Source of the DNA: JAXDBW01 sp034678405
Lineage (GTDB): Bacteria > Patescibacteriota > Patescibacteriia > UBA10025 > JAHIVO01
Assembly (NCBI GenBank): GCA_034678405.1
Contig: JAXDBW010000066.1
Span: 1-60,824, forward strand
Reading direction: 5' to 3'
DNA length: 60,824 bases
The number at the start of each line of letters is the position of its first letter. The first letter of the stretch is position 1. The notes beneath the pieces were generated by a model that saw only the letters and a program-made list of their open reading frames with translations, had not been told where the DNA came from and searched no databases. This document shows positions 19,501 to 27,800 of this stretch, one piece after another. The translations under genes and the position numbers were made by a program.

Positions 19501-22500
19501 TTCTGTATCATATCCACACACCAGGTCAGGCGAGTCGGGGGGGAATAGCGGCGTGCAGAATTGCACCACGTTTGACATGGTGGCATACCCATCGCCGACC
19601 GAACCGTCGGGATTCTGCGACTGCGCCATGGTCACATAGCACGTGGCCGGGCTGAGACCCGTATAGGTCCAGCCCTGATCAGGCGAACCGTTTTGCCATC
19701 GAGGGCTATATGTTATCGGATAGCGATACCACTGGGGGGTCGCATACCGATCAGTCGCGCTATTTGGTCGTAAATACTGCCAGGTGCTACCATTGTCACA
19801 GACGGCGTTGCCCTCCGGGTCATCACAGATGGCCATGGCATACATCGTATGAACGGGATTTGTGTATTTGCTGTCAGTAGAGACGCTGCGGGAATTAAAG
19901 GGAGTGATATCCATCTTCAGGGTGACGGAATTACCCGTACTCGCGGCCACGGTCGGGCCTGACGGTAGGCGGTTCCTGTTATACGTATAGGTGCACTGGG
20001 TGGTAATGATAGACGGTTCATGCAAATACCCGGTCGGGGTGTCTGCTGCATATTCACAGAAGATGTGTTCTCGTCCCGGCCAGACACCCTGCGGTTCCGT
20101 ACCCTGGAGCGTGACAGAGCCGCTCATGGAAATACCAAACCCGAAATTCAGCAACCACTCACCCAGCGTATAGGTATGACAGGCACGCGGGTACGGGGAG
20201 GAGCTGCATGGATCAATCAGGTCCATGTATGGATCTCCACCAGAGTGGTACTGCCCGGCAAATTTACGGATATACCCGACACCGTTGACAAACGGTCCGA
20301 CGATGCCAAAGGCGTATTTCGTATAGCTAGGATTATTATGGGTAGCCGCCCACGCACTTGTGTTGCCATTACCCACCACCCGGAGCCTGTTCCAGGCAGG
20401 GGAATCCAGCGTCAAAACCGTATCCACAAACTGCGCGTGCGTCCAATCGGTATCGATATTGCTGTAGGGAGAATACCCCGACGGCACATCACTCTGGTAG
20501 GCCTGTGCCCGATACCAGTAGGGAGTGTCGGCCGTCAGGCCGGTATTGGTTACGACGCAGGTACCGCCGGTACCCGCCTTGGAGTTAGCAGAGCAGTCAT
20601 AGGTGCCGTTAACTCCGCCGCATGAGCCGGTCAGGCCGCTGCGGGCCGTACACACGTTCGTCCAGCTGCTCGTGCCATCCGGGGAGCGCTGCAGAACGAA
20701 AGACTCCTCTCCGATCGTGGTATCGGTTATTTCAACACGGAGCTGATTGTAGTCCTCAGAAAAACGAGGCTCGAGTACCTGGATGGTCGGCGCCGGCAGG
20801 TAGTGCACCTCGAGATAGGGCCACGGAGGAGTTCCTTCATACCCCCCTCCGATGATGGGCCAGGCTACCACCCCGATGTAGTATGCTCCAGCACGAACAT
20901 TTTCATCCACGAGATCGAGGATAAACTGGGTTTGCTCAGTAGAGGCAAACGGCGTATAGCCATTGATATAATTTGCCGGGACGACCACGGTGCGCTTACA
21001 CTGCGCGGCGCCAGCACCTGCACACGTCTCAGTATTTGACGGGGGCAGCGTCGACAGACTAGTCGCATACGGGAGCGAGCCGATGAGTTCCGCGGTGTCC
21101 ATGCGGTACCAGTTCGCCGCTAAATCATCATTGACATCGGTCCACATCGGCTGCTGATTATACAGCTCCCCATATATATTGAGCGTGCCACTGGTGAGAT
21201 CGCGCTCAGCGGTAGATAGCGTGGCTGTCTTGTAGAGATATAGATTCAGTGTAGCGCCGATGATCTGATCCTGCGTGACCGTGACATTCGTCGGCGAACC
21301 GGTGGTGAAACTCATATAATAGCGCTGTTCATCTTTGGTATAGCCAAAAATGCTCGTATCATAATATGACGTTCCTATAAATCTCCTTCCCTGATTCACT
21401 GCAAATTTACTAGTATTGAAGCCAAAAGTCGGCGGATCGGAGCTGCTTGCCGATGGATTATCTATTTCAATCTCCCCGTGCAGCTCGTTGCTCCAGTGTA
21501 TGCCATAAAACGTATTATCGATGGCCACTGGATAAGCTGCCTCGGCCAGCCAGGCCTGACCAGTCTCGTCTATCACCTTATGCAGTATCAGCGAATCATC
21601 CGTGCCCACCTCTAACTCATAGTGGATGCCGAAATTTTGCTTACCACTCTCCAGCTCATACATGACCGGCCGCGGAGCGGTAAACACTATATGTTTGGTG
21701 TCAGTATCGTGAAACGTGATGCTGCCGTCGTCATGCAATTTATAATATATATTATCCAGCGTAAGTGTCTGGGTATAGGTTGTCTCCGTCGGCATCTCCT
21801 CAGCGATAATCTCCTCTACCAGCCCGTCCGTCACCACTGTATATCGGACATCCATGCCCTCCAGGAGCGCGGGATAGGTTAGCGTACTGCCGTCAGGAAC
21901 GGGGGTGACACCGGCCGCACCAGCGATCGAAAAAGTGACAGACCGGTCCACGATCCGCGTCTTTTCTACCGGAGCAAACGCACTCGCCGAATCATCCTCA
22001 CCCTCCAGGCTGGACAGATCGAGGACTTGGTTCCCGGCTTCATCCTCGGTCATGGGCAGCTCGGGGAATTCGAGGTAGGTCTCAGTCTCGGGTGCGTTGA
22101 ACGTGATAACCGGTGCTGCGTCTGTCACCGGATGAAACGCGACTTCGGTCGTATTTGCGGTGTTCTCATACGCGCCATCACCCGCAGCCGCGGAGACGAC
22201 CGTGGTATCGATCGGCACATACTCGCCGTCATCGGTCAGATACTCGATTGGTACGGGATAGTAGCGACGGGTACGGGTACCGTCGTCATTACTGACATCC
22301 GTGTAGTTTTTACCCCGGATACGCATGGCGGTGTCATATACCGTCTCGGGATCTACCGGCGTCGGGGCCACGCTATGCGGATGGTCGGGGCCGAGTGTTG
22401 AATACGTGATGAGCAGCAGCCCAGCGCCCAGCACCCCGGCAGTCGCCAGGACGAAGAGGCTGCGGATAGTCCAATATGTGATGGGGATCTGTCTGCGTAT

Positions 22501-22503
22501 CAT
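10579..22503 (-). CDS. Giant 3974-aa surface protein with FN3-like, beta-propeller and DNRLRE-type domains
   Basis: Residues ~12-35 form a signal anchor, so almost the whole protein is extracytoplasmic. Approximate order: a leader region; FN3-like repeats (570-1700) with many Cys; a GWAWSSNLGWIS motif (~1711), recurring as GWARV...WGWIRLGG (~2760); repeated DSSNNPHVAW/YYRYWDG units forming two or more beta-propellers (1810-2210, 2840-3250); a streptogramin-lyase-like propeller (GGPYIWALVSGD, 2270-2650); Cys-rich knots (2557-2735); a bactofilin-like stretch (DGDLTINADIYYEP, 3430-3540); two DNRLRE-type domains (3555-3915); and a C-terminal block ending QRVTP. Start 22503 is chosen because the anchor follows directly and ATGA overlaps the upstream gene. 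A cohesion or adhesion role near the pilus is inferred. No catalytic site was recognised. Confidence 0.85.
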   Translation of the reverse strand: MIRRQIPITYWTIRSLFVLATAGVLGAGLLLITYSTLGPDHPHSVAPTPVDPETVYDTAMRIRGKNYTDVSNDDGTRTRRYYPVPIEYLTDDGEYVPIDTTVVSAAAGDGAYENTANTTEVAFHPVTDAAPVITFNAPETETYLEFPELPMTEDEAGNQVLDLSSLEGEDDSASAFAPVEKTRIVDRSVTFSIAGAAGVTPVPDGSTLTYPALLEGMDVRYTVVTDGLVEEIIAEEMPTETTYTQTLTLDNIYYKLHDDGSITFHDTDTKHIVFTAPRPVMYELESGKQNFGIHYELEVGTDDSLILHKVIDETGQAWLAEAAYPVAIDNTFYGIHWSNELHGEIEIDNPSASSSDPPTFGFNTSKFAVNQGRRFIGTSYYDTSIFGYTKDEQRYYMSFTTGSPTNVTVTQDQIIGATLNLYLYKTATLSTAERDLTSGTLNIYGELYNQQPMWTDVNDDLAANWYRMDTAELIGSLPYATSLSTLPPSNTETCAGAGAAQCKRTVVVPANYINGYTPFASTEQTQFILDLVDENVRAGAYYIGVVAWPIIGGGYEGTPPWPYLEVHYLPAPTIQVLEPRFSEDYNQLRVEITDTTIGEESFVLQRSPDGTSSWTNVCTARSGLTGSCGGVNGTYDCSANSKAGTGGTCVVTNTGLTADTPYWYRAQAYQSDVPSGYSPYSNIDTDWTHAQFVDTVLTLDSPAWNRLRVVGNGNTSAWAATHNNPSYTKYAFGIVGPFVNGVGYIRKFAGQYHSGGDPYMDLIDPCSSSPYPRACHTYTLGEWLLNFGFGISMSGSVTLQGTEPQGVWPGREHIFCEYAADTPTGYLHEPSIITTQCTYTYNRNRLPSGPTVAASTGNSVTLKMDITPFNSRSVSTDSKYTNPVHTMYAMAICDDPEGNAVCDNGSTWQYLRPNSATDRYATPQWYRYPITYSPRWQNGSPDQGWTYTGLSPATCYVTMAQSQNPDGSVGDGYATMSNVVQFCTPLFPPDSPDLVCGYDTEEGANADGVSDGYYCDLTIKDTQNPSPPYYYKVEYSTDNFSTVSALPTGYTPHTNTVIHNSTDPWILHAPNTTIRFRINSCSNSSRYFRVYAALNAGGTAASPSSPVKSDTLPPCQPSAPVATLIGTTNILWNITNGTAAQPVTDNDAYDTIFAQRYNNIGTLKFGWNQTNLIPNTHHVLQSRSCDSGNANNGFAERCGQWSSNSGDVWTYALLPNLGVDCNYVYGATAAADDYYCDVTILDTNPSNPIGPPPDYLGKTKYRLSYCVGTCDETSTWTNVDLNDKLSLQSAGEFFYLKNWATGDTVVHFEDDDDAHVACSATNTRQNYRIEVRNEENKSGPGTFTYWTATLPPCEPQSLNNTDSVQTTDRVYWTWSAPVNGAQVAGPLTYQGNRSGCSSNQSFSTGSTGLDQYRSAGYTPNTRCNITVAARDANGKVGRAIDAKNFLEGGYAMAHLDIETVTGVDVTVDGTNQISIAARSSEGTFSNTGVAGSGIRFFETTGHPNSATENGFTGYRSDTTETDAGLSPNFNYCYQAQSRNGNQDYSGGRMPAAPGECRYTFAAIPAAPIIVRAEDGTSASVAIRDVDDNPKGGGDPDTQYAVCVTKYDGSGGVEYRHYVRYDGSIDLSSACVDNTGAMDTSGYWGTYTNWGQNNGVTVALDPSRKYDFEIKARNGDAATNSPSLGPTDNAGCIAGQTCIGTGFGPKASLFLVRNNIVGWAWSSNLGWISTNCLNLYTLTGYGFSCGVGQDWGVNTFFEETRDINPINGYAWASSGRTIPQERWSSITQLNANVPAQTNFHYSADSNVLIDAFNHEHRVWAESWPASGQTKDIFYQRWDGREWVTAGGALGADNVSQTAADSIEPTLAFDTNGNPHITWIENGEVWHLRWNPQANNGFGAWTSLSGAIYEPGVTDVLATQINISGTVGSGAGDNSPSLAIDVSDEPHLAFKHDIGGGVYEVYYTEWNGANWVRPDNGLGFDDISLTTSGDPAPSLALEQGTGYPHIVWAGSGNVIVYRYWDGAGWTAEQTIQSDATNSPASPVIIMDSSNQPHVAFGEADGARYEWLDVYNACGLGASTWVTADCQLAQNSNANFNVNIGQTRYGITMRLDANAHPHVAGLLRGAPDSDQVINYRFWDPAANGGTGAWVTVSGDTGGSALEVSRQFGDDIRGVALAVEGNGDPHLVWGLQEADGTWNVYARYWDSGYGQSGAGWISFNTNVCANDTQRGCADNFDCNGAACIESAGSPPQTTDWTVQWGQVYPDMNSDVIDFAFDDVTVGGPYIWALVSGDADLLLQIDPDDFSVINTVDMAAVGASGLSAIIMAQNSLWLTATTTVAPLAADTPGVIFEINPATRAVDQTIIMDTCQDNIDRIDPTKYCDPVDIGYDPVSGDLWTANRENFDTDGDPDTHGNGYLEGSFSRFDAATGVELNCADATPGTTECQASHGNPASMDYDATTQSMWVGYESFYLSKLNPTNGSETVIDIDPYAYPLYGHVRIGALLYFPVTSYTTHGLGEFGTGGIMIVNPDTASIVDVVETGFSMYPQGISYDGRYIWLTDWGQAATCTNDRTIYCAGIHPTGQCSNDGTIDCNYDYQCGAGNICEQTACAAVGGGCTNPEARVFQYEASSLSLVDSYQVFPTSWHRSYDIISVDNTTYVSSRGYNGFAKLYLDTAEGNGFGYCFDQAGQNGQRYGECSDTGASCIEDADCNSGEHCIYFTCAHDSDCPNYVPTGADEQCKAIATASFSGITREVTGWARVLSLKEAGEALGFNDWGWIRLGGPYDDRQSQSGTYTLSGTEIDSQQFLGDPDVNPSDVQLYTLFGWGWQGALIPSARNNSLWLPHLQLSATGQAGADSTDQYHGSPSIVTDSIGDPHIAWTEYNETNSSYDIYYARMKRGAWESADGSAFVSGSTDPIATQVDVSNIDGVDALWPSLALTDSDIPYLAWQQGGTDIDTGEVYFSRWDNVTATWTTPTKVDDGGTPDLELDSNNNPHVTYRHGPANNSAIQYRWLNAGTWTDVNGGPDDVLEISARGGGIAHLFPKLELDGADIPHVVWVDGTQVYYEYWNGVAWSTADGTPGSLSVSAGIGGLLGIPENPQDPDLALYRDGRPGIVWRDPGYILYRQWDGVDWVTVSGDIDETNLWVNIHNDLNGELQRFADTGEAPQVVMDRDDQPHIVWGDDTTTTGDGDIYYRHWSRESDGGQGAWVTASGGYTLDPARNHIDDAHLAVAETPAGYSSSPSLALDQFSNPQVAWNEREYSGTVCSIDADCPSAYPRCFDSQAAPGTKYCVASNILYTKFTSGHTPTGIGWIEFIPAGALLGIPFIQTQYGDIYGGNDVSLAPPPAGSNQYTGTYLILSNGTIQGIAGNYASSQTGAPTSSLIEPGLDPLVPNYGLPFGPNALSKIDVDALITVTNGQNRFGHTVDTFATGDVDAELAALPHPDILDGRVYYYNGDATIDQDITISRGDVTAGTTGNGLIIIDGDLTINADIYYEPTTASSPLQDITEMPSAAFIVRGNVYVNSLVHDLSGVFVAIDADPNDSIESGVISTSRVQPVTHVIAQAADDTTVGLDGSVSGATTAMRFGQTATTTYRTLMRWQLDIPPGAEIRSAYIRTHSTGALSGSDYEARIYALDDPASVDFSNASAYNAGIGSSIVYDTQGWNSESVHTSPDIHSLVQRVVSDDQYASGDYFGVMLHEGNASPDDYKTLDAATAPTGSPAELVVEYSPRRTVYTVTDTADDVEAWGENAGDWAANPAADCLNVGWTSGSPYRSFFRFVPTAGYTEIPDNAEIIGAYLRLYASDCNADAGTFQLRQGLLDEVNISAGFGGVNPYTSIMSQSVAEVAEDIPAGAPINGALQQLTDSARLVQAWVNNSGYAPGHSIGIRLRRGGNETFAAAGQSRAYQQLNAEYHIDYQVPLHVSGLFIASGYNFDRKYTLNLEGAEQIMYDGRVVANTPPGLADFTKALPIYQRVTP

Positions 22504-24875
22504 AAGCCGCGACAAATAATGCTCTCTATCTGGCTGGTGTCGCCGATGACCACTCCTTTGACAAAGGTACCGTCGGTGGCACACTGCGCCGAACCACCGG
22601 TGACCGTGACCGTTTCATCACTGCCTGCCCACTGATTCTCAGGACTGCTGACATCATCACCGACCATGACATTTCCCCCGCGACAGCTGCCGCCAGGTAG
22701 GTCAGAACACGTCGCATCGGACGTACAGGGCCGATTGTAGTACGTCTGTCCGCCGGCCTGGCAGTAGCCGTGGCGCACTTCCACCGAACCGCTGAGATGC
22801 GTATGACCTATCTGGACTGTATTGCCCGTGGAACATACTTCCGTGCCGGGACAGTGCCAATCATAGAGGCACTGCTGGCTCGTCGTCACCGAACACGTAC
22901 CCGGGTTTGCCTTCAGCTGCACTACCGTCCCATAGTCCGGCTGGGTCCTCCCTTGGTTGACTCGTACTTTACTGAGGCGGAGTGGGCGATTGCTGCCATC
23001 AGCGCAGACACCCGCATCGGTACAGCCCGCCAGTACCCAGAGATACTGCCCGTCAAAGAGACTCGCGTTGGCTGCTGAATTTGTCTGCAGACCTGAAACC
23101 TGGATCGTCATCGTATCCGTCGCTGCATTAATCCGAAGGGCCCGACTCTCTCCGACGATCCACACGTAGGTACCATCAAATGTGAGTGCCCTCGGCTGAT
23201 CCGGAAGATCCATCGGATAACCAGGCATGATCAGGCCATCTGACATGCGCACTTTGCTGATTTGAATCTGACCCGTAATGGTCGGGTCAGACACGACCCA
23301 GAGGTAGACTCCGTCAGAGAGTGCTCGTGCGACATGGGGAAATCCAGCAGCATATCTATTTCGTACCGCACCAGTTGCCGGATCAATCTCGACTATGTTC
23401 TGTGGGTTTTGGATACAGATGAAACCAGCTCCGCATGACACATCGGCCCGGCAAACCGAGGCCGTCGTGGGTGCGCCGTCGCTGCATACGCTGGGTGTCA
23501 GCGCCCAGATCGAGTCGCTGGTGCTCAGCAGATCCACCGGCTGCAACAGATAGCCGGCATCATTGAGCCGGTTTTCATATTCTCCCGCTCCGCTCGTGCC
23601 CAGCGGGTACACCCCGACCTGGGTACAGTTTTGGTCAAATTTCGTCAGATCGCCGCCCCCGACATTCGCTGTCCAGATATATACTTGTCCGCGCTCAGTA
23701 CTGATACTCACCCGGGAGGGTATCTCCCCCCAGCCTGACCCGACCGGTCGATCCTCCGGTACGGTCGAGCAGCGCGCGATGACCCGGCCTGCCTCGGGAT
23801 CAAACTTCATAACGCTCGTATCCCCGGAACCCGAACTGACAAACCACAGGAAGCGACCGTCAAAGGCGATGTCGCGGATAGTCGGATCAATGCCCGATAC
23901 GTGATACCCCCCTACGACCTCACCATCAGCGGTCCGGATTTGGTACAGGTTATTGCCCGCCTGATCATCACTCTGGTTCATAACCCAGAGATAGGTGCCA
24001 TCGAATGTCATCCGTGGTATATATCCAGAGCCGGCTGATCCATCAGAAATCCGTGCGTTACTGAGCACGGCCGGAACTGCGAAATTACTACGCGATGCGG
24101 GGATGTATGTCTGGAGGAATCGCTCGGCAATAATATCTCCATTGACACCGAGTCGCCCCTGAAAATAAGCCGCCCAGCCATTATTTGTATTGCGCGCGTA
24201 GACAGCGGCGTTGACTGAGGACTGATTGGTCGCATAGATGCCGGTTCCGGTTTCGCTCTCGCCGCGCACACCAACCTGGCTGGCCGACTCACCGCGGACG
24301 GCCCAGCCACCCGTACCCGCATACAGGCCATAGACACCGGCCAATCCAGTCGCACCGCTATCAGCATAGATGCCCGTGCTATCAGCACTCGTCGCCCGGA
24401 CTGCCCGGCCGCTGACCGGCGCGGCCAGATCACCAGCCCGCAGCGTCCCCTCATCCACGACCAGCTGGTATCCTGCGGTGGGAGTCGCAGTTCCGACACC
24501 GACCCAGTCGTCAGCAGAGGATACATAGAGCGTATCCGTATCGACCAGCAGCTGATCGATATACATGGCTGGCGTGCTGACTTGGAGACCAGTGCCACGA
24601 ACGTCGAGCGGGCGCTGGGGATCGAAACTCAGGGACGTTTCTTCATTTGGATTGTATTCCGGATCGAGCTGCAGGTACCCCGATTTAGCCTGATTCTCAC
24701 CGCCGATGGTCAGCGGTACGGGAAATGCCTGTTGCGGGGGTGGCAACTGCGGCTCATTCCACTCAGCCGAGGCTATGCGTGCACCCATGGCACAGACGAC
24801 AGCAATAATCACGATGACAAATGCAACTCGTGAATAGATAAGGGAAGATAATTTTTTTATTTCGTGTTTATGCAT
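22500..24875 (-). CDS. Secreted 791-aa beta-propeller protein (tail-fibre-like N-terminus, CRxL C-terminus)
   Basis: A signal peptide (MHKHEIKKLSSLIYSRVAFV..., cleavage likely after ASA) is followed by a Pro-rich NEPQLPPP segment, a block like phage tail-fibre and S74-type proteins (TLYVSSADDWVGVGTATP, then GIYADSGATGLAGVYGL repeats), and a six- or seven-bladed propeller of FDGTYLWVM-type repeats resembling streptogramin lyase/NHL blades. It ends in a Cys-containing tail whose last four residues are CRGL, shared in form with the next two upstream genes. The ATG at 24875 is chosen because the signal peptide starts there and it lies 5 bases after the upstream stop; a TTG start further up would overlap that gene. 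It overlaps the giant downstream gene by 4 bases (ATGA). Probably a surface adhesin; the ligand is unknown. Confidence 0.82.
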   Translation of the reverse strand: MHKHEIKKLSSLIYSRVAFVIVIIAVVCAMGARIASAEWNEPQLPPPQQAFPVPLTIGGENQAKSGYLQLDPEYNPNEETSLSFDPQRPLDVRGTGLQVSTPAMYIDQLLVDTDTLYVSSADDWVGVGTATPTAGYQLVVDEGTLRAGDLAAPVSGRAVRATSADSTGIYADSGATGLAGVYGLYAGTGGWAVRGESASQVGVRGESETGTGIYATNQSSVNAAVYARNTNNGWAAYFQGRLGVNGDIIAERFLQTYIPASRSNFAVPAVLSNARISDGSAGSGYIPRMTFDGTYLWVMNQSDDQAGNNLYQIRTADGEVVGGYHVSGIDPTIRDIAFDGRFLWFVSSGSGDTSVMKFDPEAGRVIARCSTVPEDRPVGSGWGEIPSRVSISTERGQVYIWTANVGGGDLTKFDQNCTQVGVYPLGTSGAGEYENRLNDAGYLLQPVDLLSTSDSIWALTPSVCSDGAPTTASVCRADVSCGAGFICIQNPQNIVEIDPATGAVRNRYAAGFPHVARALSDGVYLWVVSDPTITGQIQISKVRMSDGLIMPGYPMDLPDQPRALTFDGTYVWIVGESRALRINAATDTMTIQVSGLQTNSAANASLFDGQYLWVLAGCTDAGVCADGSNRPLRLSKVRVNQGRTQPDYGTVVQLKANPGTCSVTTSQQCLYDWHCPGTEVCSTGNTVQIGHTHLSGSVEVRHGYCQAGGQTYYNRPCTSDATCSDLPGGSCRGGNVMVGDDVSSPENQWAGSDETVTVTGGSAQCATDGTFVKGVVIGDTSQIESIICRGL

Positions 24876-24880
24876 ACTAT

Positions 24881-27800
24881 TTATAATGGTCGGCAATATA
24901 CCATCCCAGTAGCGCTATCAACACCCTTAGCAAATTCTCCATCAGGACACGACTCCTCGTAACTGACGACGCTGTCCGCATTTCCTCCCCAGACGTTCTG
25001 ATGCACGATGAGGTCATCTCCGATGATCAGCTGCCGTCCGACAGATGCGTCCCCGTAGGTAGCGACACTCCCCGACTGCGTCCTGCCCGGAATCGTCGAT
25101 TGCAGTCCGAGCACCCCCTCATAATCGGTCGTGCCCTGTCCTGTCCCGGCATAGTATTGGTGCAATATATATGAATCACAATTATTCGTCGTCTGATTGA
25201 TCCAGATACTGGCGCCATCAAACGCCAGACTATTTGGATTGCAGTAGCCGGCATAGTATATGCTCTCGATAAATTGGCTCGTGCCGGCATTGATGCGGCT
25301 CAGGTGGCCGGCGCTCGGCCGTGCTTGCTCAGAAATATCGTTTGGCCCGCTGCACCAAGGATCGGGAGTCCCACTGCATCCAGGAGAACCGGCGGCACCA
25401 TCCCAGTCGCACCGACCATTACCGTCATTGTCGATTCCATCCGAACATTCTGCATCGGTCGATGTGCCAAATACCGCACTGCTCTGCTGCTCGTGCGTAT
25501 CCCAGTCATCCGCGCAGTCAGGATCGCTGCCGGCATCGGTCAGGCCGTCGCCATCATTATCAATCCCGTCATCACATTCGCGGGTGCCGGCCTCACGCTC
25601 CTGAACGGCCCAGATATGTGTCCCGTCATAAGTCAGCGCACTGACATGGCTGCCGCGTTCTGAGCACGAACCGCCGCCGGTGCACTGGGTATTGGTCGTA
25701 CATTCGAGACGATCCCGATCCCCACCAGAGCAGACGCCCGGCTCATTATATAGACTGATCGTATCTACGAGCTCTCCATCGGCGAGACGGAATTTGTACA
25801 GGCTATGTCCGTCAGCATCACGGTTGTCGGTCCCGATCCAGAGATACGTCCCGTCGGAGAGGATTGAGTTGAGATTATTAGTCGCATTGTACGCGTCAGC
25901 AATAGTATACGTGTCGAGGATCGCCCCGGTGTCACGGTCCAGGCGGGAAAAAGTATTCACCAACCCCCGGCGGGTTACCCAGATGTTAGTCCCGTCATAT
26001 GCCAGATAGTATGGGTTATCCGGCACACTATATTGGGCCACTGCAGTACATACGCCGGACGAGCAGGTGCGCGTATCAACCCGCCGGACGATGTTGTGAT
26101 TGTCATCACTGATCCAGAGATAGCGACCGTCATATATCATATCTGCCCCACTGGCCAGGCCGCCCGTTTGATAGTCATAATCGCCGATCAGCGTGCCATC
26201 GCGTGCATTGAGCTGGGCCAACTCGACGCCACTCCGTTCCTGGTGGGTCACCCACATGGAGCTGCCATCATAAGTAATATGCTCGGGCTGCCAATTTGCG
26301 TAATAATCACCGATCTTCGTCCCGTCGCTGGCGCGAAATTTGCTGACGGTATTGCCGGCACTGTTGGTAGACCAGACATTCGCCCCATCAAATGCCAGAT
26401 CCTCAGAATACGATCCTTTCGGAATGTAGGTGATCGTTTCATACGGCGCAGTCATGGTGCTACGGCTGACCAAACTTGAGGTCCCGTGCGCTCCCCAGAT
26501 GTACGGTGATGCTCCCGATGTCCGGTCGATGGTAAAATCACCTCCTCCATCTGGCAGTTCGTACTGGTTGATGATCGTACCGGCGGTATCGAGTTTGAAT
26601 AGCTGCCAGTAGTTCATCCCCCAGATAAACGGACCGCCGTCCGTCGCATCGTCATAGCGGATGCGCGTCACACCGGCGCCTGCCGCATAGTGCGTAAATG
26701 TCCCGGTCACCGGATCCAGCCGGGCGATGCCATCGCCGCCCTGGTGTTTAGTCCAGTGTGGATATTTACCTATCCAGATAGCATCATCACCATAGGTGAT
26801 CGACTGTGGTTGCTGGGACGGGCCGGGACAAAAGACCTGCTGATTTGTGGTATTGGTCGGATCATTACCATCGAACCGAGCAACCGCTTCTCCGAAATAC
26901 TGATACGGGCGGCTATCGATAAGACCACCAAATGAAACCCAGATAGTTGGATTGCTCGGTGCGGCCGCATTTGGCTGGATGGTTATGCCCGTTGGGCCAT
27001 TTGGTGTGCGCGGGGCAACCCGTTCGTCGGCGGCTGTCCAGGTGGCGCCGGCATTCGTACAGTCGGTGTAGTTTGTCAGGCCTGCGTTGCTGCAGGATCC
27101 CGACGTCATAGGATTGACTGCTTGGTTGTTGATGCACTCCGGATCTCCCAGCGCGGCATTCCATGTGCCACCATTGTCCTGACAACTACTTTGAGTATGA
27201 TAGGTCGGATCACTGCACACCCCTGCGTCAGTGAGGCCGTCGCCGTCATTGTCTAGGCCATCCTCACAGAGGCTCTGGTCATATGACAGACAGGACTGTC
27301 CGCTCGTGGGATTTAGTTTGAAATTGAGATACGAGCCGTCGGCTGGCCGAAGCCGGCTTATAGAGTAATCCCAATCGTTACCCGAGTCATTGACAGTCCA
27401 GATATACGGCCCACCGCTGGAATAATTATCATAGACGAGGGCAGCCGCTCCGTCATAGGCGCCACCGGCATGAGACCCAATCATGAAATGAGTAGCGGTA
27501 TGAGTGGGATCATTGAGATCCACGCGAGATACTCCTCGATTATCATCCCAATGGTTGGCTATCCAGACATACCCATTGGCCAGGATCATTTCTGATATGG
27601 AATGAGCGGCATTTCCGCCACTGTCGACGAGGCGGAATTCTTCGCTGATCGAACCGGTCTCAGGATCGAGTAAGTAAAAATACGGCTCAGAATCCCAGCT
27701 GGCACTGATGTGTGTCCAGAGCCAGGTACCATCATACAGGATGTGCTGCGGCTCAATGCGCTCACTGCCGATGATCTCGCGCATTTCCCATCCGATGGTA

